Origin: CmP2 sp052084925
Lineage (GTDB): Bacteria; Actinomycetota; Actinomycetes; Actinomycetales; Micrococcaceae
Length of the DNA stretch: 64,000 bases
Assembly: GCA_052084925.1 (NCBI GenBank)
Contig: JBQDEV010000015.1
Location: 1-64,000 of the forward strand
Reading direction: 5' to 3'
Positions 1-10,236 of this stretch are shown in pieces. The notes under the pieces are model-generated. The model was not told the DNA's origin and made no database searches. It worked only from the letters and a program-made list of their open reading frames with translations. The stretch's first letter is position 1, and every line of letters begins with the position of its first letter. A program made the position numbers and the translations under genes.

Positions 1-2
1 TG

Positions 3-482
3 CCAGCTTCTGCAGACGGGCCCGCTCAGAACGTACCCGTGCCCGAGCTACCCGAAGAAGCCAAAGAGCAGAGCATCGAAGGCGCTGAAGCCACCCTCGA
101 ATACTGGTGGAAGACTCTCGAATATCTCTACCTCACCGGCGATTCTGAACCCCTCGAGAACGTTTCAGACTCCAACTGCGTCACATGCAACAACAACGCC
201 AAGAATTGGACAGCTCTATACGCAGACGATCATTGGATCGTACTTGATGACGCATCAGAGATTCGCGACGTCGAAACCGTACTTGATGATGACGCGCTTT
301 CGGCCGACATTCGTTATGGTCTTGACCCTTCTCATGCGAGTACGTATACCCCCGACAGTGAGCTCCTTGACGAAAGCTTTACCCAGGATCCGAATCAGCG
401 CTGGAGGGCAGAAGTCGCGTTCAACACCACATCGTTGCGGTGGGAAGTGTACGAAACTTCTCCGGACACCCAGGACGGTTGA
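3..482 (+). CDS. DUF6318 family protein, 5' end outside the window
   Basis: The reading frame is open to the left edge, so the N-terminus (probably a signal peptide or lipobox) lies outside the window; the GTG at 39 is unlikely to be the true start. The visible ~155 residues show the features I associate with the actinobacterial DUF6318 family: an aromatic segment with two tryptophans (EYWWKTLEYLYLTGD), then SNCVTCNN with two close cysteines, an acidic middle and a WRAEVAFN segment near the end. These proteins are usually secreted and of unknown function, and often sit next to a PKD-type protein, as here (next start 6 bases after the stop). Base composition is less GC-rich than the metabolic genes to the right. 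Family call by recall, moderate certainty; no enzymatic motif seen. Confidence 0.65.
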   Translation, partial: PASADGPAQNVPVPELPEEAKEQSIEGAEATLEYWWKTLEYLYLTGDSEPLENVSDSNCVTCNNNAKNWTALYADDHWIVLDDASEIRDVETVLDDDALSADIRYGLDPSHASTYTPDSELLDESFTQDPNQRWRAEVAFNTTSLRWEVYETSPDTQDG

Positions 483-487
483 TCAGC

Positions 488-1570
488 ATGGCCTCACACT
501 TGCGAATTCGAAAGGTCCTCATAGGTGCCATAGCCATGGCCACATTCATCGGCATGTCCGAGTCCCTTGCTTTCGGTTCTGGAGCGACACGTGAATGGGA
601 AGTGTTTTCTGAATCCACGTCCAATAGCTCGATGAGCGTCGGTGCCGAAGCTCGATATACAACACCGAGCCAAACAACGAATCAGTACTCTTCGAACGCC
701 AGGAACGCTCAATCAGACGCGTCATCACAGGCCAGCGGTGGCAGCGGCGGCAATGGTGGTTCGAAGTACGCGTCTCGGCAGGACAGCGATCATCCCAGCA
801 CGCAGACGCTCCCTGAGAATCACGTCAGCAATCAAGCAGCACCACCCGACGCCCACGGACGGAAACGGCCCCAGAACACTTACATCAACGGTATGAACAC
901 AGCCCTGTGCAACACCGGCGAAACCGTCCCAGCCCAAGTCGGGGACCGAGCCCTCGTCGACGGCGGACTAGCCCTCTGCCGAGTAGACACCCCCGACCCC
1001 GTAGAACCAGCCATCCCCGCAGCCGCGGCACCAGCCCAACAACCAGCAGCCCAACCCGCCGCAGCAGTAGTCGAAGAGCCCGTTCTCCCGGTGGTGACCC
1101 TGAACGATCTGCAGACCATGTTTGCCCCGGAGTCCGAGATCATCATGGACCAGAACGGGTTCGGACTGATCAACGCCCACACCAATGTTTACGCCTCGAC
1201 CTACCGGCCTCAGACTCAGTCGCAGGAGATGCTCGGCTACCAGGTCACACTGAGGATCACCCCGGTGAGTTGGGTGTGGAGTTTCGGCGACGGCGCCACT
1301 CTGACGACTGATGTTCCCGGGCACCCGCAGGACCGGTTCAACGAAGAGACTCCGACTAGTCATGTCTATTCTGAGACCGGGACATTCCCGGTGAATCTCA
1401 CCACCACCTACGAGGGCGACTATCAGATCGAAGGTGGGGCCTGGATCCCGGTGGCGGGCACGATGAGCATCGACGCCGAAACGCAACAAGCCGACATCTG
1501 GCGGGCTAAGACCCGCAACGTGGCCGAGCCCTGTACCCCCGGATCCACCGCCTGGGGCTGCACCGGCTGA
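488..1570 (+). CDS. Secreted protein with C-terminal PKD-like domain
   Basis: Start chosen at ATG 488 because it opens a signal peptide (RIRK followed by VLIGAIAMATF) and follows the DUF6318 stop by 5 bases; an in-frame GTG at 440 would overlap that gene and destroy the signal. The mature protein has a long low-complexity Ser/Asn/Gly/Gln stretch (about residues 35-120), a Pro/Ala-rich linker (AAAAPAQQPAAQPAA), then a globular part with WVWSFGDGATLTT and a later SHVYSETGTFPVNLTTTY, the two hallmark strands of a PKD fold. It ends with paired cysteines (EPCTPGSTAWGC). Probably exported and surface or matrix associated; role unknown. Cotranscription with the upstream DUF6318 gene is likely. PKD domains usually mediate protein or carbohydrate contacts; nothing catalytic is visible. 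Confidence 0.7.
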   Translation: MASHLRIRKVLIGAIAMATFIGMSESLAFGSGATREWEVFSESTSNSSMSVGAEARYTTPSQTTNQYSSNARNAQSDASSQASGGSGGNGGSKYASRQDSDHPSTQTLPENHVSNQAAPPDAHGRKRPQNTYINGMNTALCNTGETVPAQVGDRALVDGGLALCRVDTPDPVEPAIPAAAAPAQQPAAQPAAAVVEEPVLPVVTLNDLQTMFAPESEIIMDQNGFGLINAHTNVYASTYRPQTQSQEMLGYQVTLRITPVSWVWSFGDGATLTTDVPGHPQDRFNEETPTSHVYSETGTFPVNLTTTYEGDYQIEGGAWIPVAGTMSIDAETQQADIWRAKTRNVAEPCTPGSTAWGCTG

Positions 1571-1613
1571 TACCTGAGCATCCTCAGGCGCGAATTACCC
1601 GTTCCGGTTCAGA

Positions 1614-1660
1614 AACGACAGGACGCACCACCCCGAAGGGCAGTGCGTCCTGTCGTTTTA
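1614..1660. terminator. Bidirectional terminator between PKD gene and icd
   Basis: A perfect 15-bp inverted repeat (AACGACAGGACGCAC at 1614-1628 and its complement at 1643-1657) with a 14-base loop, followed by TTTT on the plus strand and preceded by AA-rich sequence. It sits between two convergent genes and can serve both. Confidence 0.85.
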
Positions 1661-1701
1661 ACGGCGCTCTAGACGCTGACCGGATTCGTCAGCGCGGTGT
1701 T

Positions 1702-3918
<2,217 letters not shown>

Positions 3919-4080
3919 AGATCGGTTCTCCTCTATTCACTGGGGATCCGTGCAGCACGGCGGTGTCACAGTCACCGTCAAATTTACCCGAGCGGGGCGC
4001 TCCACGCGATCTGCGTCGTGCTCTCGTCACAGATCCTGCGGTGAACGGAGTGCGCGAGAGTGATCAGCGGTATCCGAGAG

Positions 4081-4170
4081 GACGGGAACAGGCGGAGCAA
4101 AACCGGGACGAACCGGTCCGAGCGAGTTCACACAGGGACGAACAGGAACGATCAGGGACCAGCCGGGACG
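4081..4170. repeat. Degenerate 10-bp tandem repeat array with helically phased GGRAC motifs
   Basis: Read in blocks of ten from 4081, GGAAC or GGGAC begins at the fifth base of six of nine blocks: 4085, 4105, 4135, 4145, 4155 and 4165. The unit is roughly AACMGGGACG; the other blocks are decayed copies (for example one with GGTCC in the same place). The period is ten, not a multiple of three, and lies just upstream of a leaderless gene's promoter, so this is not coding repeat. All copies present the same face of the helix. It may be a multi-site operator or a simple repeat expansion; no known regulator site is recognised. Confidence 0.75.
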
Positions 4171-4212
4171 GCGCCCTCGAAATCCGCCGTCGTCGTCGTT
4201 ATGCTCATCCGT

Positions 4213-4749
4213 ATGACACAGCCTCCATACTCTTCCGGTTCAGAGTCCGACCCGACCCCGTCTGACGGCGCCTCGGGCACGCCCAGCTGGTACGACTCGA
4301 CGTCGGGCACGGGCGGCTCGTCGGAGCAAAACCCGTATGAGTCGGTGCCGCCGTACACCTCCCAGGGCGCCGGGAACCAGCCCGGCGACGGGTACGCCGC
4401 CCCGAATTACGCGGCGGGGCAGAACTACGCGGCGGGGCAGCCCGGACAATACGGGCAGTACGGCCAGACTGGCCAGTACGGTCAGTACGGCAACCCTCAG
4501 GAGGGACAGTCCGCAGCCACCACCTCGCTGGTGCTCGGCATTATCGGCCTCTTCGCCTTCGGCATCATTCTCGGCCCGTTGGCGATCTTCTTCGCCGGCA
4601 AGGCCGAGCGCAATGGTGTTCCGGCCACGGCGGGGAAGGTGATCGGCTGGATCGTGACCATTCTGTGGGCTCTCGGCGTCGTCTTCATCATTCTCTCGAT
4701 CGTGTTCGGTCTGTTCCTCGCCGGGTCCGGCGGAGGCTACAGCTACTGA
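4213..4749 (+). CDS. DUF4190-type membrane protein with Gly/Gln/Tyr-rich N-terminus
   Basis: 178 residues. The first ~95 are disordered and Pro/Ser/Gly/Tyr-rich, with repeated YAAGQ and QYGQYGQ units. The rest has two hydrophobic segments: SLVLGIIGLFAFGIILGPLAIFFAGKAERNG, then a second helix pair starting KVIGWIVTILWALG. The GKAERNG turn between them is typical of DUF4190. Start at ATG 4213: a TATGCT -10 box (4200-4205) ends 7 bases before it and there is no Shine-Dalgarno, so a leaderless mRNA is likely; ATG 4201 lies inside the -10 box and is rejected. Cytoplasmic-membrane location; function unknown. Its promoter lies directly downstream of the phased decamer array at 4081-4170, so that array may control it. 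Confidence 0.75.
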   Translation: MTQPPYSSGSESDPTPSDGASGTPSWYDSTSGTGGSSEQNPYESVPPYTSQGAGNQPGDGYAAPNYAAGQNYAAGQPGQYGQYGQTGQYGQYGNPQEGQSAATTSLVLGIIGLFAFGIILGPLAIFFAGKAERNGVPATAGKVIGWIVTILWALGVVFIILSIVFGLFLAGSGGGYSY

Positions 4750-4814
4750 CACGCGTCGAGTTCCGGGGCGAGAGCTTCCCCGGGTCTGATGTGCTCGGGT
4801 GAGTGCAGTTGGGT

Positions 4815-6275
4815 TCAGATGCCGAGGATGAGCCGGGCGATGAGGAAGTAGACGATCAGTCCCAGCGCGTCCACCACGGTGGAGATGAACGGGTTGGAGA
4901 ACACCGCAGGATCGACCCCGATTTTCTTCGCCAGCAGCGGCATCAGTGACCCGACCGAGGCGGCCAGCGTGCACACGGCGAGCAGGGTGGAGCCGATGAC
5001 CGCACCCAGCGACCAGGAGTAGACGAGCCCCGCCACGAGCAGACCGAGGGCGCCCAGGGTGCCGCCGAGGGAGAGCCCGACGAGCAGTTCGCGGCGCAGT
5101 ACCCGCAGCACGTCCCGCGGTCGCACATCCCCCAGTGCCAGGGCGCGGGTGACGGTGGTGGCTGCTTGGTTGCCGGTGTTGCCGCCGGTGCCGATGAGCA
5201 GCGGCACGAACAGGGAGAGCACCACCATGGTTTCCAGGGTCTCTTCGAAGACCTCGAGCACCTGCACCGTGAGGATGGCGCCGATCGCGAGCACGAGCAG
5301 CCAGACGATGCGGGCGCGGAACAGGCGCTTGACCGGGGTGGACAGGTAGGGCTGCGCGAGCGGGGTGGAGCCACCGGCACGCTGCGAGTCCTCGGATTCC
5401 TCCTCCTCCAGAATGTCGAACGCCTCGTCCACGGTGAGCAGCCCGACGATGCGGTGTGTCTCATCTGTGATCGGCAGGGCGAGCAGGTCGTGTTCGGAAC
5501 AGAGTCGGGCGGCCGTCTCGTCGTCCTCGCTGGCCAGCACGGCCAGCACCTCGGTGTCCATCAGGGTCTCGATCCGGGACTCCTGATCCGCGGTGACGAG
5601 CCGGGACAGCTCGATCATCCCGCGCAATTTGTGCCCGTGACCGACCACAGGCAGTCGGGCGATGAACCGCTGACGTCGCTCGGGGATACCCGCCTCACGC
5701 ACCGCTTCCAGAGCCCGGGCCGCCGTCCAGTCCGGACGCAGCTCGATGAGCACCGGACGCATGCGCCGTCCCACCGACCCAGCCGGATAGCCGAGCACGG
5801 TGCCGGCGCTGGCACGCTGACTGCCCGGCAGGCTGGCCAGCAACTGCTGCGCCACCTCGGCGGGCATCTCATCGAGCAGTCGGGCCTGACCGGGGGCCTG
5901 CAGCTGGCCGAAGAGCTCCTGGACGTCGTCGTCCTGCAGCCCCTCGATGAGGTCGCGTTGCTGCCGCGGCTCGATGGCGGCGAACACCTCGACCGCGACG
6001 TCCTTGTCGAGCAGCCGGAACACCACCGGAGCCCCCTTGGGGTCGGTGCGGTCCAGGAACCGCTCGACCTGGGGTGCGCTGAATTCGCGCAACAGGGCTC
6101 CGGCGCGTGGCCAGTCACCCTTGCGCAGCGCCTCGCGCACACCGAGTTCCTGGGTGTCCAGGCTCGGCAGCGCCCCGGTGTGCAGGCTCACGGTGGGTTG
6201 CTCAGCGGGCTGAACAGCGGGCTGCTCAGCCGATTCACCAGCAGGCTGGCCCGTCGGATCGTCACTGCTGGACAT
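4815..6275 (-). CDS. mgtE: MgtE-type magnesium transporter
   Basis: 486 residues with the full MgtE layout: an N-terminal helical superfamily domain (about residues 35-150, with ALLREFSAPQVERFLDRTDPKGAP), two CBS domains (about 155-285, including EEEESEDSQ at their end), then five transmembrane helices (about 310-486) with the diagnostic GTGGNTGNQAATTVTRALALGD block that lines the Mg2+ pore. It imports Mg2+ (and possibly Co2+), gated by cytosolic Mg2+ through the N and CBS domains. Start at ATG 6275, which has AAGGA five bases upstream; ATG 6281 overlaps that site. The gene follows purH by about 18 bases in the same direction, so purN-purH-mgtE probably form one transcript. A long disordered N-terminus (E/Q/P repeats EQPAVQPAEQP) precedes the MgtE_N domain. 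Confidence 0.93.
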   Translation of the reverse strand: MSSSDDPTGQPAGESAEQPAVQPAEQPTVSLHTGALPSLDTQELGVREALRKGDWPRAGALLREFSAPQVERFLDRTDPKGAPVVFRLLDKDVAVEVFAAIEPRQQRDLIEGLQDDDVQELFGQLQAPGQARLLDEMPAEVAQQLLASLPGSQRASAGTVLGYPAGSVGRRMRPVLIELRPDWTAARALEAVREAGIPERRQRFIARLPVVGHGHKLRGMIELSRLVTADQESRIETLMDTEVLAVLASEDDETAARLCSEHDLLALPITDETHRIVGLLTVDEAFDILEEEESEDSQRAGGSTPLAQPYLSTPVKRLFRARIVWLLVLAIGAILTVQVLEVFEETLETMVVLSLFVPLLIGTGGNTGNQAATTVTRALALGDVRPRDVLRVLRRELLVGLSLGGTLGALGLLVAGLVYSWSLGAVIGSTLLAVCTLAASVGSLMPLLAKKIGVDPAVFSNPFISTVVDALGLIVYFLIARLILGI

Positions 6276-6293
6276 CGTCATCCTTGAACATCA

Positions 6294-8033
6294 TCACCCG
6301 TGGAAGAAGTGGCGCGCCCCGGTGAAGTACATCGTGATCCCAGCTTGCTCTGCTGCGGCGATCACGTCCTCGTCACGGATGGACCCACCGGGCTGGACGA
6401 CGGCGCGCACTCCGGCGTCGATCAGGATCTGCAGTCCGTCGGCGAAGGGGAAGAACGCGTCCGAGGCGGCCACCGCACCGCGGGCCCGCTCGGGTGCCCC
6501 GGCACCGGAGACGTTTTCGGCACCTCCGGCCGTGGAGATCTCGGTAGCGGAGCTGGAGGACTGGCTGTCGGTCTGGTTTCCGGTCTGTGCCGCTCCCAGG
6601 GTGTTGGCGCGCTCGACGGCGAGCCGGCAGGAATCCAGGCGGTTGACCTGGCCCATGCCGATGCCCACGGTGGCGGCATCGTCGGCCAGCAGCACCGCGT
6701 TGGACTTGGCCGCCCGGACCGCACGCCAGGCGAAGCTCAGGTCGCGCAGGGTGGCCTCATCGGCGGGAGCACCGGCCGCCAGGGTCCAGTTCGCCGCGTC
6801 GTCGCCGTCGGCGTCAAGAGCGTCACGGGTCTGCAGCAACATGCCGCCGGAGATCTGCTTGTACTCGACGTCGTCCTGCGCGAAGCCTTCCGGCAGGCGC
6901 AACAGGCGCAGATTCTTCTTGGCGGAGAGGATCTCCAGGGCTTCCTCCGAGAACCCGGGGGCGATGACCACCTCGGTGAAGATGTCCTTCACGGCGGCGG
7001 CCATTCCGGCGGTGACCTCACGGTTGGCGGCAATGACCCCACCGAACGCAGACACCGGGTCGCAGGCGTGCGCTTTCCCATGGGCCTCAGCCAGCGGATC
7101 CTCGGCGTCGGGCGATGCCACGGCCACACCGCAGGGGTTGGCGTGCTTGATGATCGCCACGGCCGGATCGGCAAAGTCAAAAGCGGCGCGCAGGGCGGCG
7201 TCGGCGTCGGCGTAGTTGTTGTAGCTCATCGGCTTGCCCTGCAGCAGATCGGCCTGGGCGATGCCCGGGGCGGCAGCCTGCTCCACATAGAGTGCGGCGT
7301 TCTGGTGCGGATTTTCGCCGTAGCGTAGCGATTCGGCGCGCTCCAGAGACACCCCGGCGTAGGGCGGGAAGGCCGGGGTCTGTGCCGCTGCCTCCGCATC
7401 GGATTCCCCCGCTCCGCTCTCGGTCAGGTCGCCGAACTGGGCTGCGGTCCACGCGGCGACGGCGTTGTCGTACGCCGCGGTGTGGGCGAACGCCAGCGAG
7501 GCCAGGCGCTGCCGGGTGCGCAGCGAGAACCCGCCCTGCTGAGCGGCCGTCACGACGTCATCGTAGCGTGCCGGGTCCACCACGATGGCCACCGAGGGAT
7601 GGTTCTTCGCGGCGGCACGCACCATGGAGGGTCCGCCGATATCGATCTGCTCGATGACCTCGTCCTGCCCCGCCCCGGAGGCCACGGTGTCGACGAAGGG
7701 GTAAAGGTTGACGATCACCAGGTCGAAGGGGGCGACGTCGAGGTCACGCAGCTGGGCCACGTGGTCCTCGCGGCGGCGGTCGGCCAGGATGCCGGCGTGG
7801 ACGCGCGGGTGCAGGGTCTTCACGCGCCCGTCCAGGCATTCCTGGAAGCCGGTGACCTCGGAGACCTCGGTGACGGGCACCCCGGCGCCAGCGATCCGCT
7901 TCGCCGTGGATCCGGTCGACACCAGCTCAACACCCGCCTCATGCAGGCCGCGGGCCAGCGGCTCCAGCCCGGTCTTGTCATACACCGAGATGAGCGCGCG
8001 TTTGAAGGGGACGTGATCCAGAGTGATGCTCAC
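6294..8033 (-). CDS. purH: Bifunctional AICAR formyltransferase / IMP cyclohydrolase
   Basis: Catalyses the last two steps of IMP synthesis. The N-terminal IMP cyclohydrolase (MGS-like) domain covers about residues 1-190 (ALISVYDKTGLEPLARGL, ELVSTGSTAKRI, DGRVKTLHPRVHAGIL); the AICAR transformylase domain follows (SLRYGENPHQNAALY, PCGVAVA, SFAWRAVRAAKSNAV) and ends with the canonical AGITMYFTGARHFFHG. At 579 residues it is about 50 longer than usual. The extra sequence is mainly one Ser/Thr/Gln/Gly-rich insertion (about residues 480-520) between the VERANTLG and RGAVAASDAFFPFADG blocks. GTG start at 8033 has AGGAGA seven bases upstream. It lies 61 bases downstream of purN. Confidence 0.96.
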   Translation of the reverse strand: MSITLDHVPFKRALISVYDKTGLEPLARGLHEAGVELVSTGSTAKRIAGAGVPVTEVSEVTGFQECLDGRVKTLHPRVHAGILADRRREDHVAQLRDLDVAPFDLVIVNLYPFVDTVASGAGQDEVIEQIDIGGPSMVRAAAKNHPSVAIVVDPARYDDVVTAAQQGGFSLRTRQRLASLAFAHTAAYDNAVAAWTAAQFGDLTESGAGESDAEAAAQTPAFPPYAGVSLERAESLRYGENPHQNAALYVEQAAAPGIAQADLLQGKPMSYNNYADADAALRAAFDFADPAVAIIKHANPCGVAVASPDAEDPLAEAHGKAHACDPVSAFGGVIAANREVTAGMAAAVKDIFTEVVIAPGFSEEALEILSAKKNLRLLRLPEGFAQDDVEYKQISGGMLLQTRDALDADGDDAANWTLAAGAPADEATLRDLSFAWRAVRAAKSNAVLLADDAATVGIGMGQVNRLDSCRLAVERANTLGAAQTGNQTDSQSSSSATEISTAGGAENVSGAGAPERARGAVAASDAFFPFADGLQILIDAGVRAVVQPGGSIRDEDVIAAAEQAGITMYFTGARHFFHG

Positions 8034-8094
8034 GAGAAATTCTCCTGTGGGGTGAACGGGTGCGGGCGGAACAGCGTGTCCGCGAGTGCCGAAT

Positions 8095-8724
8095 TCAGTC
8101 TATGCCAGGTCGGTGCGGCGTCAGGTCGAGCTCCCCGATCATGGCGGACGGGCGGTGCTGCTGGGCCCGGTGCAGCGCGGCGAGGGCGTCGAGCACCATC
8201 GCCCGCTCCTCGACCTTGATCCGCTCGTGCACCTCGGACTCGGACTCCCCCGGGTGAATGCGCACGGCACGCTGGTCCAGGATGCGCCCCGTGTCGACTC
8301 CGGCGTCGACCAGGTGCAAGGTGGTGCCGGTGATCTTCACCCCGGCCGCGAGCGCATCGCGCACGCCGTGGGCCCCGGGGAAAGAGGGCAGCAGAGCCGG
8401 ATGGGTGTTCACGAATCGGCCGGCGAATCGGTCAATGAACTCCGAGCCCACGATCCGCATCAGCCCGGAACTCAGCACCAGGTCGGGATCATATTCGGCG
8501 ACGGCGTCGCTCAGGGCTACCGTCCAGGCGGAGCGGTTCGGGTAATCTGCGTAGTCCAGCACGAACGTCTCCAGACCGGCGTCGCGGGCCCGCACCAGAC
8601 CATAAGCGTCCGGGGTGTCCGATCCCACGGCGCTGATCTGAATCGGCAGAGCGCCAGAGGAGACGGCGTCGAACACCGCTTGGGCATTGCTGCCCGAACC
8701 TGAGAGCAGAATCACGATACGCAT
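8095..8724 (-). CDS. purN: Phosphoribosylglycinamide formyltransferase
   Basis: 209 residues, normal for PurN. It transfers a formyl group from 10-formyl-THF to GAR in purine synthesis. The start MRIVILLSGSGSNAQAV carries the phosphate-binding Gly-rich loop; an upstream in-frame extension to 8967 overlaps the divergent ABC gene and is not family-like. Catalytic residues are present in FVNTHPALLPSFPGAHG (Asn and His) and in LVDAGVDTG (Asp). The start codon overlaps the opposing ABC-transporter region (8723-8732), so the two promoters face away from each other within a few tens of bases. The call PurN rather than PurT is clear from sequence. Confidence 0.95.
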   Translation of the reverse strand: MRIVILLSGSGSNAQAVFDAVSSGALPIQISAVGSDTPDAYGLVRARDAGLETFVLDYADYPNRSAWTVALSDAVAEYDPDLVLSSGLMRIVGSEFIDRFAGRFVNTHPALLPSFPGAHGVRDALAAGVKITGTTLHLVDAGVDTGRILDQRAVRIHPGESESEVHERIKVEERAMVLDALAALHRAQQHRPSAMIGELDLTPHRPGID

Positions 8725-8731
8725 GGACCCT

Positions 8732-9589
8732 ATGATCTCATTCGATGCCGTCAGCAAACGGTATCCCGCCCGGGGCGCCGCCCGCTCGGCTGATGTGACC
8801 CGCCCCGCCGTCGATGATGTCAGCCTGCAGATTCCCCGCGGGCAGATCACGGTGCTGGCCGGATCTTCGGGCTCCGGGAAGACCACCCTGCTGCGGATGG
8901 TGAACCGCATGGTCGAGCCCAGCTCGGGCCGGGTGCTGGTCGACGGCGACGACGTGGCCGGGCTCAACCCGGTGTCCCTGCGGCGTCGGATCGGCTATGT
9001 CATGCAGAACGCGGGGCTACTCCCCCACCACACGGTGGCGCAGAACATCACGGTGGTTCCTCAGCTCACCGGCGCCGACCGGGCCGAGCAGCGCAGCATC
9101 GTGGCGGAGATGATGGAGCTGGTCGAGCTGGATCCGTCCTTATCTTCCCGCTACCCCAGCGAGCTCTCCGGTGGGCAGGCCCAGCGTGTGGGCGTGGCGC
9201 GCGGGCTGGCCGGGCGCCCCGAGATTCTGCTGATGGACGAGCCCTTCGGCGCGGTGGACCCGCTGGTGCGCTCCGGATTGCAAGCCCAGTTGCGGTCGTT
9301 GCAGCGCCGGCTGGGCACCACCGTCGTCTTCGTCACCCATGACATGGATGAGGCGCTGCGGCTGGGTGACCACATTGTGTTGTTGGGGGCCGCCGCCCAG
9401 ATCGAGCAACAAGGCACGGGCGAGGAGTTCGTGACGCGTCCCGCCAACGATTTCGTCCGCGGGTTCTTGGGGTTGCAGGGTGGCGGCCGCGAGCTGTTCA
9501 CCCGCACCGGAGCGGACGGGTCCGTCGTCGTCGTGGATGCGCACGGGCGCCCCGCCGGAGTGCTCGCCGCCGAACCGGAGACCTCATGA
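8732..9589 (+). CDS. Osmoprotectant ABC transporter, ATP-binding subunit
   Basis: 285 residues with Walker A GSSGSGKTTLL (from about residue 44), Q-loop YVMQNAGLLPHHT, signature ELSGGQAQRVGVARGLAGRP, Walker B ILLMDEPFGAVDP and H-loop VTHDMDEA. The sequence matches the glycine-betaine/carnitine/choline class (OpuCA/ProV-like). It powers compatible-solute uptake at the membrane. The ~40 residues after the ATPase core (LFTRTGADGSVVVVDAHGRPAG) could be a remnant of a single CBS motif; the usual tandem CBS domains of OpuCA are absent. ATG 8732 (MISFDAVSKRYP) fits the family start; ATG 8723 is an alternative. It overlaps the next gene by ATGA, so translation is coupled. The four-gene operon suggests osmotic control, but no site is recognised. 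Confidence 0.9.
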   Translation: MISFDAVSKRYPARGAARSADVTRPAVDDVSLQIPRGQITVLAGSSGSGKTTLLRMVNRMVEPSSGRVLVDGDDVAGLNPVSLRRRIGYVMQNAGLLPHHTVAQNITVVPQLTGADRAEQRSIVAEMMELVELDPSLSSRYPSELSGGQAQRVGVARGLAGRPEILLMDEPFGAVDPLVRSGLQAQLRSLQRRLGTTVVFVTHDMDEALRLGDHIVLLGAAAQIEQQGTGEEFVTRPANDFVRGFLGLQGGGRELFTRTGADGSVVVVDAHGRPAGVLAAEPETS

Positions 9590-10236
9590 GCTGGGTGCTC
9601 GACAACCTGGGGCTGATCGGCGAGCGCACCTGGGTGCACCTGCTGACGTCGCTGCCCGCTATCGGTGCGGCACTGCTGATTTCACTGCCGCTGGGGTGGC
9701 TGGCGCACCGGGTGCGACCCCTGAACTCCGGGATCCTCACCACCGCCGGACTCCTCTACGCCATCCCGTCGCTGCCGCTGTTCATCGCCCTGCCGGTGGT
9801 GCTGGGCACCGGACTGCGCGACGTCACCAACGTCATCATTGCCCTGACTCTGTACGGGGTGGCGCTGTTAGTGCGCTCGGTGGCGGAGGGCTTCGATTCG
9901 GTCCCGGCCGAGGCCCGGCTGGCGGCGGTGGCCCTGGGGTATCCGCCGCTGCGCCGGGTGCTCGCCGTTGAACTGCCCCTGGCCGCCCCGGTGATCATCA
10001 CCGGGCTGCGGGTGGTCTCCGTGTCCACCCTGTCGCTGTGCACGGTGGGTGCGGTGCTGGGCATCCCCTCACTCGGGATGCTGTTCACCGACGGCTTCCA
10101 GCGCTCCATCATCCCTGAACTACTCACCGGCATCGTGATGACCCTGGTGCTCGCCGCGCTCCTCGACGTCGCCCTGGTGCTGGCCGGCCGAGCGCTCACC
10201 CCCTGGCGTCGGACCGGATCGGGGGCGGCAGCATGA
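9586..10236 (+). CDS. Osmoprotectant ABC transporter, permease subunit 1
   Basis: 216 residues, a BPD_transp_1 permease with about five to six membrane helices. The early segments LLTSLPAIGAALLISLPLGWLAHR and LLYAIPSLPLFIALPVVLGTGL are typical of OpuCB/YehY-type permeases. The EAA loop that contacts the ATPase reads VPAEARLAAVALGYPPLRRVLAVELPL with a conserved G. It forms half of the transmembrane channel with the following gene. Start by ATGA overlap with the ATPase gene; stop overlaps the next start. The gene pair encodes two unequal permeases, as in OpuC-type systems. Confidence 0.9.
   Translation: MSWVLDNLGLIGERTWVHLLTSLPAIGAALLISLPLGWLAHRVRPLNSGILTTAGLLYAIPSLPLFIALPVVLGTGLRDVTNVIIALTLYGVALLVRSVAEGFDSVPAEARLAAVALGYPPLRRVLAVELPLAAPVIITGLRVVSVSTLSLCTVGAVLGIPSLGMLFTDGFQRSIIPELLTGIVMTLVLAALLDVALVLAGRALTPWRRTGSGAAA

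Noticed and set aside
4240..4974. 244-codon minus-strand frame opposite the DUF4190 gene
   Set aside because: Arg/Gly/His-rich sequence typical of antisense translation; no start signal and no family resemblance.
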